NCBI RefSeq assembly: GCF_900142215.1 | Contig: NZ_FRAC01000026.1 | Coordinates: 32,671-96,670, forward strand | Length of the DNA stretch: 64,000 nt | From: Anaerocolumna jejuensis DSM 15929 | GTDB lineage: Bacteria > Bacillota > Clostridia > Lachnospirales > Lachnospiraceae | Reading direction: 5' to 3' | Shown: positions 18,246-27,072 of the stretch, in pieces | Layout of the letters: each line of letters opens with the position of its first letter | How positions within the stretch are numbered: the stretch's first letter is position 1 | Translations under genes and position numbers: made by a program | Notes under the pieces: model-generated | Database searches by the model: none | Seen by the model: the letters and a program-made list of their open reading frames with translations, nothing else | What the model was told of the DNA's origin: nothing

Positions 18246-18659
18246 AGGATTACATTCAATACGCCATCTGATGGAGATATTGAGGTTTTGATGAAACACT
18301 TTTCTAAAGATGAAAATATGTTAAGGGCTGTCTGCCTTGCAGCATTCGGTACCCTAAGGCGCTCAGAAATATGTGCGCTGACCACAGATGATGTACGCGG
18401 GAATACCATATCGATAAGTAAGGCAATGGCCCGATTTTCAAATAAAGAGTGGATAATCAAAACAACCAAAACTATTTCAAGTACAAGAGAGGTAATCATG
18501 CACGCATTAAATGTGCCTGACCAATACATTATGCAGCGTGGCGGATGGTCTTCGGACAAAACTCTAAAAGAAGTCTATCGTGGTACCATAAATGATTACG
18601 AGCAAAAATACCTCGATGTAACCATTAAACATTTTGAATCTATGCAACATGAAATATAA
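18246..18659 (+). pseudogene. tyrosine recombinase (integrase) remnant lacking N-terminus and the His-x-x-Arg box
   Basis: Begins abruptly inside the catalytic domain (PSDGDIEVLMKHFSKDE), shows the first catalytic-Arg region AAFGTLRRSEICAL, then the strand TIKTTKTISSTRE, and jumps directly to VIMHALNVPDQYIMQRGGW and the Tyr-containing end KEVYRGTINDYEQKY. In intact phage/ICE integrases of this type about 50-60 residues with the HDLRH-like box lie between those two parts. The deletion keeps the frame but must kill activity. Its 3' end lies 40 bases from a decayed tRNA-Ala copy, the usual place of an attachment site. Confidence 0.85.
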
Positions 18660-18671
18660 CATAAAAAATAA

Positions 18672-18698
18672 AAAGCCTTGTATTTACAAGACTTTTGT
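18672..18698. terminator. stem-loop between integrase remnant and tRNA-Ala copy
   Basis: Arms AAAAGCCTTGTA / TACAAGACTTTT pair with one mismatch and a 2-3 base loop, T-rich on the plus strand, directly after the integrase stop. Confidence 0.6.
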
Positions 18699-18700
18699 AG

Positions 18701-18772
<72 letters not shown>

Positions 18773-18860
18773 ATATGGTCGAAAACCCTTTATTTATCTG
18801 GGTTTCCAGCATTTTACTTTTTTAAATCCACTTCTTCTTTGAGGGGTCGTTTACTGGACA

Positions 18861-18883
18861 TCTCGCGCTCCCAGTTGAGCTCT
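18861..18883 (-). other. further short tRNA D-arm-like remnant
   Basis: On the minus strand GAGCTCAACTGGGAGCGC recalls the D-arm region of a tRNA (compare GAGCTAGCTGGGAGAGC-like strings), about 110 bases from the degenerate tRNA-Ala. A similar CGCGCTCCCA string lies 130 bases right of the tRNA remnant at 6.75 kb. Too short to name. Confidence 0.3.
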
Positions 18884-18901
18884 CTACATTAAAATATATA
18901 A

Positions 18902-19822
18902 CTTCTATATAGCGTACTACTTCAGGAAAATAACATTCATAAAATTGGCCCTAGGTCTGGTGATCATACCCAATTCCTCGAATATATTGAGATTGCCGGC
19001 ACTTTTAAGGATTCCAGCTACTGAAAGCTAGCTAAAGATGTTTCCGTATATACATGTTCAAGCGCATCTAAAGCAACTAGCTTCAAAACCAATTTAAATG
19101 CATTATTTAATGATGCAGATAGAGACCTTGATTTTATTACACCTACATACTTATCAAGTTCCTATGCTGTATGTTGCCCAAAAGTTAGGGCAAATCAAGG
19201 TGAAGTAACATATTTCTACAAAAATGCATATCCTGCAGTTAGCAGAAAACTCCATAACGCTGATTACAATACTTCATCAGGATCAAGCACGTCTGTTACC
19301 TTATTGTATACTATTGATAGCACAATAACCAATCCTTGGCATGAAGCTTTAAAATTAGCCAATGCAATTCGCTATGCTGCAACTTTAAATTACAATTGCT
19401 TAAGAGAAACTAGCCCAAGTACACTTGCCAAATTAGCAGTACCCACTAATACATCAACGTCAGTAACAAAAACAATAAGTTCATCTTGCTCGGTACAGTT
19501 TTATGGCCACCCTGATCAGGGGACTCAATCAGGTACACAGTCATATTCAAGCAGTTTAGGTATGTATGTAGAGAACATTGCTTCTCCCGTAACAGGAAAT
19601 GCCGATGTTCTGCATCCTGCAGATATAACAGCTGCACTAACCTCTACTAACAGTTGGAATACTACATACAAAAATAAATACGTTAAAGTTACAAATGGAA
19701 CAAAATCACTTATTGTTCGCATTACCGATACTGCACCTGCTAATAAAGGTATTGAATTAACATGGCAGGCATATCAAGCACTTGAGAAACCGAGTACAGT
19801 TAAAATTGAGTTAATGAGCTAA
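18902..19822 (+). pseudogene. expansin/RlpA-like (double-psi barrel) protein gene with in-frame TGA, 5' end lost
   Basis: One frame is open from 18902 to the stop at 19822 except for a TGA at 19022-19024, located between GTFKDSSY and KLAKDVSVYTCSS, where a Trp codon TGG may have stood. There is no start codon with a ribosome site and no signal peptide, so the 5' end is missing. The last ~110 residues (ADVLHPADITAAL, KYVKVTNGTKSLIVRITDTA, GIELTWQAYQAL) match the double-psi beta-barrel of bacterial expansins and RlpA. The ~170 residues before are unassigned. Expansins loosen plant cell wall, in keeping with the other glycan genes. A strong terminator follows. Confidence 0.65.
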
Positions 19823-19869
19823 TTACGACTGATTTTACAATTATAAAAAATTCATAATTCTTAAACTAG

Positions 19870-19926
19870 AAAAGCTTTTGCTAAACAAGTCAGAACTGGC
19901 TTTGAAGCAAAAGCTTTTTCTTTTTT
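19870..19926 (+). terminator. terminator after the expansin-like pseudogene
   Basis: Thirteen-base perfect arms AAAAGCTTTTGCT / AGCAAAAGCTTTT around a 23-base loop, then TCTTTTTT. Confidence 0.85.
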
Positions 19927-20074
19927 ATGAAAAGAATACTATATAAAATCAAAAATAGTAAAACATTTTTATAAAGATATTGTTTTTTAATGCCATAGAC
20001 CATTGACCATATAATTATAGTCGCAACAAAATTATAATAGTTCAACTCCAAAATTTATCTTCCTCAATTAAATA

Positions 20075-20884
20075 TTATTTATTATAATCTAACATGAGAG
20101 ACTTTAAATTACTATCATAGGTATAATATTTTACTTTACCGTTTGATTTTATTACTTCAAATAAATGTGATTTATCATTAAAATAAATTTGTTTGATAGA
20201 ATCTACTTTTTCAATAGTCGCATAATATAAAGTATTTTCATCATAAATATACATATAATTGTCTAACTGTGAAATCAATTCATTATAACCGTCATTATTG
20301 ATATCATACTCGTTTAAATCAGAAGAAACAACTGTTGATAATAATATGCTTGGTTCTAACCCATCCATACTAATATAAAATACAAATTTACTGGTTGCGC
20401 CAAGAATTCCGTCTACTCGTACACCTTTATGTCCACAAATACTATTAAATGCTTCAATTTTATTAATGGTAGAATTTTTCGATGTAAATAAGTTAGAATC
20501 TACTACATCAGACCAATCTTCAATTTGTGACAATGAGGTAATAGTTCCCTTATATTCATAAGCAATATTCAATGTATCATATTTATCCAAGCAAACAAGA
20601 AATTTATAATCATCATACTGTTTCATATAAAAAATATTTGTTATATTTTTTTGATCTAATTTTATTTTATTTTCTGGATATAAATTAGAATCGTTATTAA
20701 CTTTTATAAACGATATTGGAATAGTTACATCACCTTCTTCAATGTTCTTCATGGCATCTTCAATATAAGTTGATGTAATAACTTCTTTGTTAACAGTGTT
20801 TTTGTTACCACTACAACCAATAAAAAAAATATAACACCCTATAATAATAGTTATACATATTATTTTCTTAAAATAGCCTCTCAT
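20075..20884 (-). CDS. lipoprotein of unknown function
   Basis: 269 residues, beginning with a basic n-region and a lipoprotein signal ending YIFFIGC, Cys being the lipidation site (~residue 24). The mature part is soluble and rich in Asp, Asn, Tyr. A calcium-loop-like string DINNDGYNELI near residue 195 is of the kind found in FG-GAP/VCBS-like repeats, and the surrounding strands (YMYIYDENTLYYATI) could be part of a small propeller. No specific family recognised. AT content is higher than in the core genes of the window. It stands alone, flanked by terminators and the tRNA region. Confidence 0.75.
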   Translation of the reverse strand: MRGYFKKIICITIIIGCYIFFIGCSGNKNTVNKEVITSTYIEDAMKNIEEGDVTIPISFIKVNNDSNLYPENKIKLDQKNITNIFYMKQYDDYKFLVCLDKYDTLNIAYEYKGTITSLSQIEDWSDVVDSNLFTSKNSTINKIEAFNSICGHKGVRVDGILGATSKFVFYISMDGLEPSILLSTVVSSDLNEYDINNDGYNELISQLDNYMYIYDENTLYYATIEKVDSIKQIYFNDKSHLFEVIKSNGKVKYYTYDSNLKSLMLDYNK

Positions 20885-21175
20885 TTTTCCTGTTTGTCTC
20901 CTATTTATTTTTTACTAGTATCCTGTAGTATTCAGATCTTTTATGACGCTTCAGTATATCTCTCTGTAGAATTAAGTCTGCATTGAGGATATAATGAGTG
21001 AATCAATGCATCAATAACAAGAAAAATCTTTAAATTATATTATAACGAATTAAAAATACTATTGCAACAAAAAGAAGTCTCACGTTTACTTGACACAAGC
21101 CTTTGCATAAAGACGATGGAAAATTATCACCTCTCGGCTTTAGTATGCCCATACAATAAAAGACTAAAAGCGTAT

Positions 21176-21201
21176 ACCGTCTAAAGACGGTGGGTTTAGA
21201 C
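21176..21201. other. overlapping alternative stem-loops of unknown origin
   Basis: ACCGTCT-aa-AGACGGT (21176-21191) competes with GTCTAAA...TTTAGAC (21179-21201): both perfect 7-bp stems sharing bases. Such mutually exclusive stems occur at ends of IS200/IS605-type elements and in some RNA regulators. No transposase gene is present. The gene-free stretch 20885-21416 holds this, the nested hairpin at 21243 and the tRNA terminator. Confidence 0.4.
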
Positions 21202-21242
21202 CACGCGAATGGAAACTTAATTTAGATCTGTAAAGTAACTAT

Positions 21243-21336
21243 AAAAAAGCACATTCTCAATCTGTACCGATCTCCCAATCGTTAGATTTTGGTCTAACTT
21301 TTGGGGGTCGGTACAAATGAAAATGTACCTTTTTTG
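21243..21336. repeat. long nested hairpin, MITE-like or bidirectional terminator
   Basis: Three stems nest: an outer A/T-rich stem with T-runs on both strands, a middle stem TGTACCGATCTCCCAA / TTTGGGGGTCGGTACA (16 bp with two G-U-type and one further imperfection) and an inner perfect stem GTTAGA / TCTAAC. The element is ~94 bases. It could end transcription from either side. Confidence 0.55.
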
Positions 21337-21377
21337 CCCTTGATTTACCAAGTGTCCCGTCCCTATAAGTTATAATT

Positions 21378-21407
21378 TAAGCCACAAGCAATCATGCCTG
21401 CGGCTTA
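21378..21407 (-). terminator. stem-loop downstream of tRNA-Ala
   Basis: TAAGCC / GGCTTA with inner GCA/TGC pairing, 10 bases beyond the tRNA 3' end on the minus strand, followed by AAATTATAACTT. Confidence 0.5.
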
Positions 21408-21416
21408 CCGTTTTAG

Positions 21417-21489
<73 letters not shown>

Positions 21490-21637
21490 ATATATTTAAA
21501 GAATATTTGTTGAAACTTTCATAATAGGAAGTTACTGATTATTTTAAATATATCATAAATTAATTCTATTTTCAAGTTATTTTTAATAATTACAGCAGCT
21601 TAGTATTTTATTAATAAGAGGAGCCCTCAGAATTCCG

Positions 21638-22096
21638 CTATTCACTGCTATACACCTTTATATCTGCTCTTTCAAGAGTCAGAGTATCCCAACCGGAATC
21701 CGCTATTATTTGTAAATCAAGTGAATATACCTTATTCAAATCCTTCCCGGGTGAATCCTTTGTACCTTCCTGGAAGAGATGGACGTCATAATTTCCGGTA
21801 AAGTCTTTCGGATAACCACCTCCGAGAAGCACTTGTCCATCCAGAGTATAGCTTTTAAGTCTGACCTTCTTTACCTCTTCTGTCAGGTTCCCGTTTTTAT
21901 CTCTTGCATTTTTGTATTCCAAAGAAAAGGAGTCGTAATACATATTTCCCTTTTTCACTTCCGTATAGGTCGCCCGCCATTTTTCATTTTCCCCATAGAA
22001 GATAAAGCTATTTCTGCAGTTTATTTCTCTATAATATAATACCGTAAGTATAATAGCTGCTGTCAAGGTTATCCCTGTTGCAATTTTCCATCTCAT
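21638..22096 (-). CDS. small membrane-anchored extracytoplasmic protein
   Basis: 152 residues from an ATG with AGGTGATAGG just before it; the frame extends 40 codons further upstream, but that stretch has no ribosome site and non-protein-like composition. One membrane segment at residues ~4-22 (ATGITLTAAIILTVLYY), then a soluble beta-rich domain including WRATYTEVKKGNMYYDSFSL, outside the membrane. Similar architectures are common for small Firmicute signal-anchored proteins; no family recognised. Confidence 0.65.
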   Translation of the reverse strand: MRWKIATGITLTAAIILTVLYYREINCRNSFIFYGENEKWRATYTEVKKGNMYYDSFSLEYKNARDKNGNLTEEVKKVRLKSYTLDGQVLLGGGYPKDFTGNYDVHLFQEGTKDSPGKDLNKVYSLDLQIIADSGWDTLTLERADIKVYSSE

Positions 22097-22373
22097 CCTA
22101 TCACCTGTTATATGGGAAGGAACATTTATAAATACCGAAAAATGTTCTCCAATTTTGCTCATCTTATGTCTTATGTAACACTCCATAATTATACAGTATT
22201 TTATTGTATATGGCAATATTCATTAACTTTGATTGGCATGTTATCTCTGATTCATAAGTTATCTTTGTTTGTTAATTATTTTTGTTTGATTGCACTAAAT
22301 ACTAATATCAAAAAAATCATCCCAATTCCAGCCTCTCCCACATATATTAAAATAAACTTCCAGGAGGTATGTT

Positions 22374-22640
22374 ATGCCGGGCGGTTGGAATTACCAAGCC
22401 TATCTGACACCTTATGATGCCTACATTTTTTACCGTGCAATGAATAGTGAAGACAATTATTTTTACATTCCTCTGGCCGTGGCCACTCAGGTTGTAAACG
22501 GTACGAACTACCGCTTTTTAGCAATCGCAGAGCCAAAGGATACCAACGGTACTCCCTTTTTTTCTCTGATAGAAATCTATAAACCTCTTAATGGTGAGGC
22601 ACAGATTACAAATATCACAGCCATTGATCAATATTTATAA
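22374..22640 (+). CDS. stefin-like (type 1 cystatin fold) small protein, putative cysteine-protease inhibitor
   Basis: 88 residues, no signal peptide. It has the landmarks of animal stefins in the right order: N-terminal PGGW (the Gly of the trunk that enters the protease cleft), the first-hairpin signature QVVNG within ATQVVNGTNYRFLA, and a last strand pair FFSLIEIYKPLNGEAQI ahead of a short tail. Cystatins block papain-like proteases by wedge insertion of the first and last elements. Whether this bacterial protein inhibits anything is unknown. Ribosome site AGGAGG is 6 bases before the ATG. It is a single gene ended by a strong terminator. Confidence 0.7.
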   Translation: MPGGWNYQAYLTPYDAYIFYRAMNSEDNYFYIPLAVATQVVNGTNYRFLAIAEPKDTNGTPFFSLIEIYKPLNGEAQITNITAIDQYL

Positions 22641-22650
22641 GGTATAATGA

Positions 22651-22716
22651 AAAGCCCCCTTGCCTTTCCAGCTGACATTCAGCAGGGAAAAAGGCAAGGG
22701 GGCTTACGGTTTTAAT
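22651..22716. terminator. strong convergent terminator
   Basis: Fifteen-base perfect arms AAGCCCCCTTGCCTT / AAGGCAAGGGGGCTT, loop 24 bases, T-rich both ways. Serves the stefin-like gene (plus) and the MetRS-like gene (minus). Confidence 0.9.
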
Positions 22717-22752
22717 GTCTTATTATTTATTCATTCGTACTTCTATAGCGAA

Positions 22753-24771
22753 TCATTCCCCTTCTGTAAAAGCTTCCAGCTGTCTGCTGTGCTTTTCAAA
22801 GAAATCCTCCTTGGGCTCCAGGAATTTAAGCCTGTGGCTTTCTTTTTCTGAAACCAGTTCATTCAGGGGAAGAAAGGCGTATTCCCAATTCCAAAGCTTA
22901 TTGCCAACAGCAAGGTATTCCCTGATTTTCTCGCAGCCAGTTGGAGCAATGGGATGCAGCAGCAGTACTCCGGTACGTACCCCATGAAGGGAATCAGCAA
23001 GTACCTGCTTTCTCAGGGTGTCGTTATCCGTTGTTTCCGCCGTTCTCATGTTGTTTACCCAGTATTTATTCATAAAGCGGATATAGGAATCCAGTACATA
23101 GGTAAGGCTGTGGAATTCATGGTTGTACATATGCCTTTCATAGGTAAGGATTGCCTCCTCCGATTCCTTTCTCACCTCTTCACTGATTTCATTATCCGGA
23201 AGCTTGGATTCATAATATTTCTGGGCGGTGTAGAAGCAGGAGCGAACCAGCCTGTTAAATACGTTGGTTAAGAGGTTTCCTTCCTTTAACACCGGGTCAA
23301 CTCCCTCCCTTTCCTCCTGGGGCAGATATACCTGGGGCTTAAAGCTCACACTTTTGGATGCCAGGCCCAAGCTCAGGAAGTGGATACGAAGCTGCTCGGG
23401 TGTATAATAATCAAGAAGCTCCCTGGCCATAGGAGGCTTTATGGCACTGCTGCTGCCGGCCTTTTTATCCATAAACAGGATGTGCCTGTTAGCAATAAGC
23501 TGAGGAGCAACGAATTTATCCATGTCGGCTTTTTCCCCATATTGCAGCTTAAGAGCTGAAAACAATGCCATTTCTGCATTTCCATAGAAATAGATATTGT
23601 CCTCACCGATAAACTGATATACCTTAGCCTCTTCCTTCTCCCACCAGTTCCTCCATTCCTCCTGATCCTTTCCCTGCATTTCAAGGTAAGTTCTTGTAAA
23701 GGAAATAGGTGCCCATAAGGATTCCGGCCATACCCAGAAGGTCAAATCCTTCATATCTTCCTTATCCGGTACCGGCACGCCCCATTCAATATTGCCGGAC
23801 AGGCGGAATGGTACTAAGGTTTTTCCGGTACGAAAGCGTATTCCCTTTACATTTAGAACCTCTCTTGCCTTATCCCTGTCCGTTAAATCCTTCATCACAT
23901 AGGTTACAGAAGCCTTGTTCTCCTCTTTTAAAAGCTCATGTTCGGGAAAAAGCCTGTTTAATTCCTCTTCTGTGGTTCCTGTTCTCTCCAATTCGCTCTT
24001 CTTTACATAAATGCAGGGGGACTTTAGGAATTCTTCAATGGTCTTTAGAATATATTTTCTCGTATTTCCCGTTCTTTCCTTTGCCACATAGTGAATCAGC
24101 CACTCTGTACATTCCTCCAGCTTAAAATACCAGTTGGCGACCTCTCTTACTTCCGGTGTTTTGCCGGACAAGGTGCTCTTGGGGTTCAGGAGTTCACTTG
24201 GCATATACTGATGTCCAAGAGAGCATTCATCTGCATAGGCCTTTTCCGAGGCACAGCCTTCAATGGGACAGTTTCCCACGACCTGTCTTCCGTTTAAGAA
24301 TACACCAAAGTCCGGGTCAAAAAACTGAGGCGTGGACAATTTCTCCAAAAAACCATTCTGATAGAGGGTATCGAAGATTTCCCTTGATACCTCTTTATGA
24401 ATCTCTCCGGCTCTGTCCAGGGCTGAAGCTGCATAAAGGTTCAGGCTGATTTCATAAGCAGCCAGGGTATCCTTCTGGTGGTTATGGTTTTTCCTTACAT
24501 AATCCCTAATTGTCTCCTCATAACCGGCTCCCTTTTCTTCCTTTAGTTTCCGGTAGCTTTCTAAGATAGGTGAACCGTAGCAGTCTGTGCCGGATACAAA
24601 GATAACATTTTCTTCTCCAATCCGATCCCGTAAAAATCTTGCAAAGGTGTCCGCATGAACGAATACACCTCCAATATGTCCAAAATGCAGTTCCTTATTA
24701 CCATAGGGCATTCCAGCCGTTATGATCGCTCTTTTTGGAAATTCCGGCCTGCTTTTTTCCTTTTCCATCAT
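22753..24771 (-). CDS. methionyl-tRNA synthetase-like class I aminoacyl-tRNA synthetase, divergent signature
   Basis: 672 residues. The class I Rossmann core starts with AGMPYGNKELHFGHIGG (HIGH motif as H29-F-G-H32), followed by MetRS-like FVSGTDCYGSPI, a zinc knuckle with C168, C173, C183 and H187, and the MetRS-type string LSGNIEWGVPVP. The second ATP motif is unusual: where KMSKS is expected the sequence is KKAGSSSAIKPP (K437-A-G-S-S). The C-terminal ~180 residues form the helical anticodon-binding domain. It is controlled by a T-box with its own sigma-A promoter, so it responds to an uncharged tRNA, probably tRNA-Met. AAGGAG precedes the start. Could be the housekeeping MetRS or a paralogue; a complete genome would decide. 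Confidence 0.8.
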   Translation of the reverse strand: MMEKEKSRPEFPKRAIITAGMPYGNKELHFGHIGGVFVHADTFARFLRDRIGEENVIFVSGTDCYGSPILESYRKLKEEKGAGYEETIRDYVRKNHNHQKDTLAAYEISLNLYAASALDRAGEIHKEVSREIFDTLYQNGFLEKLSTPQFFDPDFGVFLNGRQVVGNCPIEGCASEKAYADECSLGHQYMPSELLNPKSTLSGKTPEVREVANWYFKLEECTEWLIHYVAKERTGNTRKYILKTIEEFLKSPCIYVKKSELERTGTTEEELNRLFPEHELLKEENKASVTYVMKDLTDRDKAREVLNVKGIRFRTGKTLVPFRLSGNIEWGVPVPDKEDMKDLTFWVWPESLWAPISFTRTYLEMQGKDQEEWRNWWEKEEAKVYQFIGEDNIYFYGNAEMALFSALKLQYGEKADMDKFVAPQLIANRHILFMDKKAGSSSAIKPPMARELLDYYTPEQLRIHFLSLGLASKSVSFKPQVYLPQEEREGVDPVLKEGNLLTNVFNRLVRSCFYTAQKYYESKLPDNEISEEVRKESEEAILTYERHMYNHEFHSLTYVLDSYIRFMNKYWVNNMRTAETTDNDTLRKQVLADSLHGVRTGVLLLHPIAPTGCEKIREYLAVGNKLWNWEYAFLPLNELVSEKESHRLKFLEPKEDFFEKHSRQLEAFTEGE

Positions 24772-24994
24772 AAATATTACTCCTTTTCTTTCCTAGTATT
24801 TACTTCTAATTAATTTCCTATTTCAGATTATGATTTTGTCCTTCTATTTCTTTTATTTCAGATCATCCGTTTCTATGCTTCTGTTCCTTTTATTTCAGAT
24901 TAACCATTTCTATTTTTAACTGTATCCGCTGCTCTGCTCATGTATAAGCCAACAGAATTCTAAACTGGCCCTTCTCTGTTCTTAAAAAAGGGTA

Positions 24995-25267
24995 TAAAAA
25001 AACACCTCCTGCAATTATGATTACAGGGGCGAATCTATCGCGGTACCACCCTATTTTTATTAATATGTCACCATATTAACCTCTTTAAGTACGATCATAC
25101 TCTAGTCCTGTAACGGGAACCCACGTCATAGCATCACGGTTTAGATAAACCGATCCGTATGCAGCTCCGAGGCTTGTTTCATCTTTCTTCCATTGCTCCT
25201 TCCCACCATACGGAGCTCTCTGTAAATTTCCGATAGAATACTTCCCTCTTCATAGCCTTTCCTTATT
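24995..25267 (-). promoter_or_regulatory. T-box riboswitch upstream of the MetRS-like gene
   Basis: The conserved T-box sequence AGGGTGGTACCGCG is present (25052-25039). It is followed by a terminator CCTGTAA...TTGCAGG with a T7 run (24995-25030) and preceded by stem I elements, including AGAGAGCTCC and GGTGGG. The bulge of the antiterminator pairs with the free CCA end of uncharged tRNA, letting transcription proceed. A candidate ATG specifier lies in GAAAGATGAAAC on the 3' side of stem I. An 85-codon open frame over this stretch is not a gene: it overlaps the promoter. Confidence 0.9.
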
Positions 25268-25273
25268 GCTCTT

Positions 25274-25302
25274 AGTATATTCAGAAATTCTTTTCTTGTC
25301 AA
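25274..25302 (-). promoter_or_regulatory. sigma-A promoter of the T-box/MetRS-like transcript
   Basis: TTGACA (25302-25297), 17-base spacer, TATACT (25279-25274). Transcription should start near 25267, just before the T-box stem I. Confidence 0.85.
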
Positions 25303-25432
25303 GGATTTATATAAATGTCGATTTATCCCACTATTTGTCCGTAAGACCTGCCTTTCATTAACGAACTTTTTTGTAAAACTACCATATATTGAAAACATCT
25401 AAAACAAATTTACATCCTGGGGAGGCTCCTTC

Positions 25433-26320
25433 ATGAAACCTAAGACTTATGATTTTGCCGTTATCGGCGGGGATTTACGGCAGGTTTATATGGCTGAGGA
25501 TTTATCATCCCGCGGTTTTTCCGTTTTACTCTACGGGCTGGAAAACCTGTGCAGCAAAGCTTATATAGAACATGCCAAATCTTTGCCCCAAGCAATAGAT
25601 TCCAGCAAGGTTATTCTTACACCCATTCCTTTTACGAAAAATGGCATTCAAATCCTATCTGTGGATGCCAAGTCAGATTTAACTCCGGAAATTCTCTGCA
25701 CTCATCTTAAGAAAGGCCATAAGCTTTACGGCGGATGTTTTACCGAAAGCATTCGGGATTTCTGTGAAACAAACGAGATTTATTATAACGATTTTATGGA
25801 AGACGAAGAAATCACTCTGTTCAACACAATAGCAACAGCAGAGGGCACCATTGCCGAAGCAGTTATTAACAGCAGCGGCAATCTTCATGGAAGCTCCTGC
25901 CTCATATTAGGATATGGAAGATGTGCAAAGACCCTGGCAGAAAAATTAAAAGGTCTGTGCGGGCAGCTTACTGTCGCCGCCAGATCTCCTCTTGCTATTG
26001 CTCAGGCTAAAACTTCTTCCTTCGATGCTATGTCTCTTTCAGAGCTTACAGAAACAATATCTGAATATGACTACATTTTTAACACAATTCCTGCCCTGGT
26101 ACTGGACAGAGAGCTTTTAGAAAATACCAAACAGGATGTGGTTATCATTGATATTGCTTCCGCCCCTGGCGGTGTCGATTTCATTGCCGCAAGGGAGTTA
26201 TCCCGTAACGCCAAGCTTTGTCTTGGTCTGCCAGGTAAATATGCACCCAAAGCAAGTGCAGCCTTTTTAACCAGATATCTATTAAGCAGTTTAGGAGAAC
26301 AACAGTCCTGTCCTGTCTAA
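25433..26320 (+). CDS. dpaA: dipicolinate synthase subunit A
   Basis: Makes dipicolinic acid from dihydrodipicolinate, together with subunit B, in the mother cell during sporulation. 295 residues as usual. N-terminal domain begins YDFAVIGGDLRQVYMAE, the family hallmark, and a second Rossmann fold starts at SSCLILGYGRCAKTLAEKL (residues ~155-175), the NAD(P) site. C-terminal IIDIASAPGGVDF is also typical. GGGGAGG is 8 bases before the ATG. Presence of this pair shows a spore former. Expression is expected from a mother-cell sigma-K promoter; a CATATATTG string ~45 bases upstream is a weak -10 candidate. Confidence 0.95.
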   Translation: MKPKTYDFAVIGGDLRQVYMAEDLSSRGFSVLLYGLENLCSKAYIEHAKSLPQAIDSSKVILTPIPFTKNGIQILSVDAKSDLTPEILCTHLKKGHKLYGGCFTESIRDFCETNEIYYNDFMEDEEITLFNTIATAEGTIAEAVINSSGNLHGSSCLILGYGRCAKTLAEKLKGLCGQLTVAARSPLAIAQAKTSSFDAMSLSELTETISEYDYIFNTIPALVLDRELLENTKQDVVIIDIASAPGGVDFIAARELSRNAKLCLGLPGKYAPKASAAFLTRYLLSSLGEQQSCPV

Positions 26321-26355
26321 TTACAGTCCTTTGTTTCTCCGGAAGTGAGGTATTT

Positions 26356-26943
26356 ATGTCATTGCACAATAAAAACATCGGAATTGCATTAACCGGTTCC
26401 TTTTGTACCTATGATAAAACCTTTGAAGAAGTTGAAAAACTATTAAGAGAAGATGCTAATGTTTATCCTATACTTTCCTTCAACGCCCAGAAAATTGATT
26501 CCCGTTTCGGTAAGGCAGAGGATTTCCATCGCAGACTGACGGAGCTTACAGGCCATACACCCATTACCACAATAGAAGATGCGGAACCTGTGGGCCCAAA
26601 GGAAATGTTTGATATTCTGGCAATTATTCCATGTACCGGCAATACCCTTGCCAAGATGGCTGCCGGCATAACCGATACTCCTGTCTTAATGGCCGCAAAA
26701 GCTCATATCCGTAACAATAAGCCTTTGGTTATCTCGATTGCTACCAATGATGCTCTTGGCAACAATTTAAAGAATATCGGAAATCTCTTAAATCAAAAAA
26801 ATATCTATTTTGTTCCTTTTGGTCAGGATAGCCCTAACGGAAAGCCCAAATCCATGATTGCTCATACTCATCTGCTGACCTTAACCCTGGAAAGTGCCCT
26901 GGAAGGCAAACAGCTTCAGCCCGTTGTTATCAGTCCCTTCTAA
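26356..26943 (+). CDS. dpaB: dipicolinate synthase subunit B (flavoprotein fold)
   Basis: Second subunit of dipicolinate synthase, 195 residues. It belongs to the flavoprotein/HFCD-like fold: NIGIALTGSFCTYDK at the N-terminus, IIPCTGNTLAKMAAGITDTP in the middle (flavin/phosphate-loop-like), and FVPFGQDSPNGKPKSM, all as in known SpoVFB/DpaB. It follows dpaA by 35 bases in the same operon and is closed by a strong terminator. No unusual feature. Confidence 0.95.
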   Translation: MSLHNKNIGIALTGSFCTYDKTFEEVEKLLREDANVYPILSFNAQKIDSRFGKAEDFHRRLTELTGHTPITTIEDAEPVGPKEMFDILAIIPCTGNTLAKMAAGITDTPVLMAAKAHIRNNKPLVISIATNDALGNNLKNIGNLLNQKNIYFVPFGQDSPNGKPKSMIAHTHLLTLTLESALEGKQLQPVVISPF

Positions 26944-27018
26944 AAGTCAGGGTAATTGGGGTAATTGCTATTTATTAAAGCATTTTCCAGTTATTTTATG
27001 CATTTTCCCATATGTTAA

Positions 27019-27064
27019 GAAAAGCCTGGGCTGCAAGCTCCCCTGCAGCTCCAGGCTTTTCTCC
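27019..27064. terminator. convergent terminator between dpaB and the GH16 gene
   Basis: AAAAGCCTGG...CCAGGCTTTT with inner CTGCA/TGCAG pairing; T-rich on both sides. Confidence 0.88.
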
Positions 27065-27072
27065 CTTAAAGA

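Noticed and set aside
18227..18559. 110-codon open frame antisense to the integrase remnant
   Set aside because: Shadow frame; the plus-strand frame has clear integrase motifs.
25141..25398. 85-codon open frame on the minus strand before the MetRS-like gene
   Set aside because: It overlaps a consensus promoter and the T-box stem I; there is no ribosome site. The RNA structure explains the conservation.
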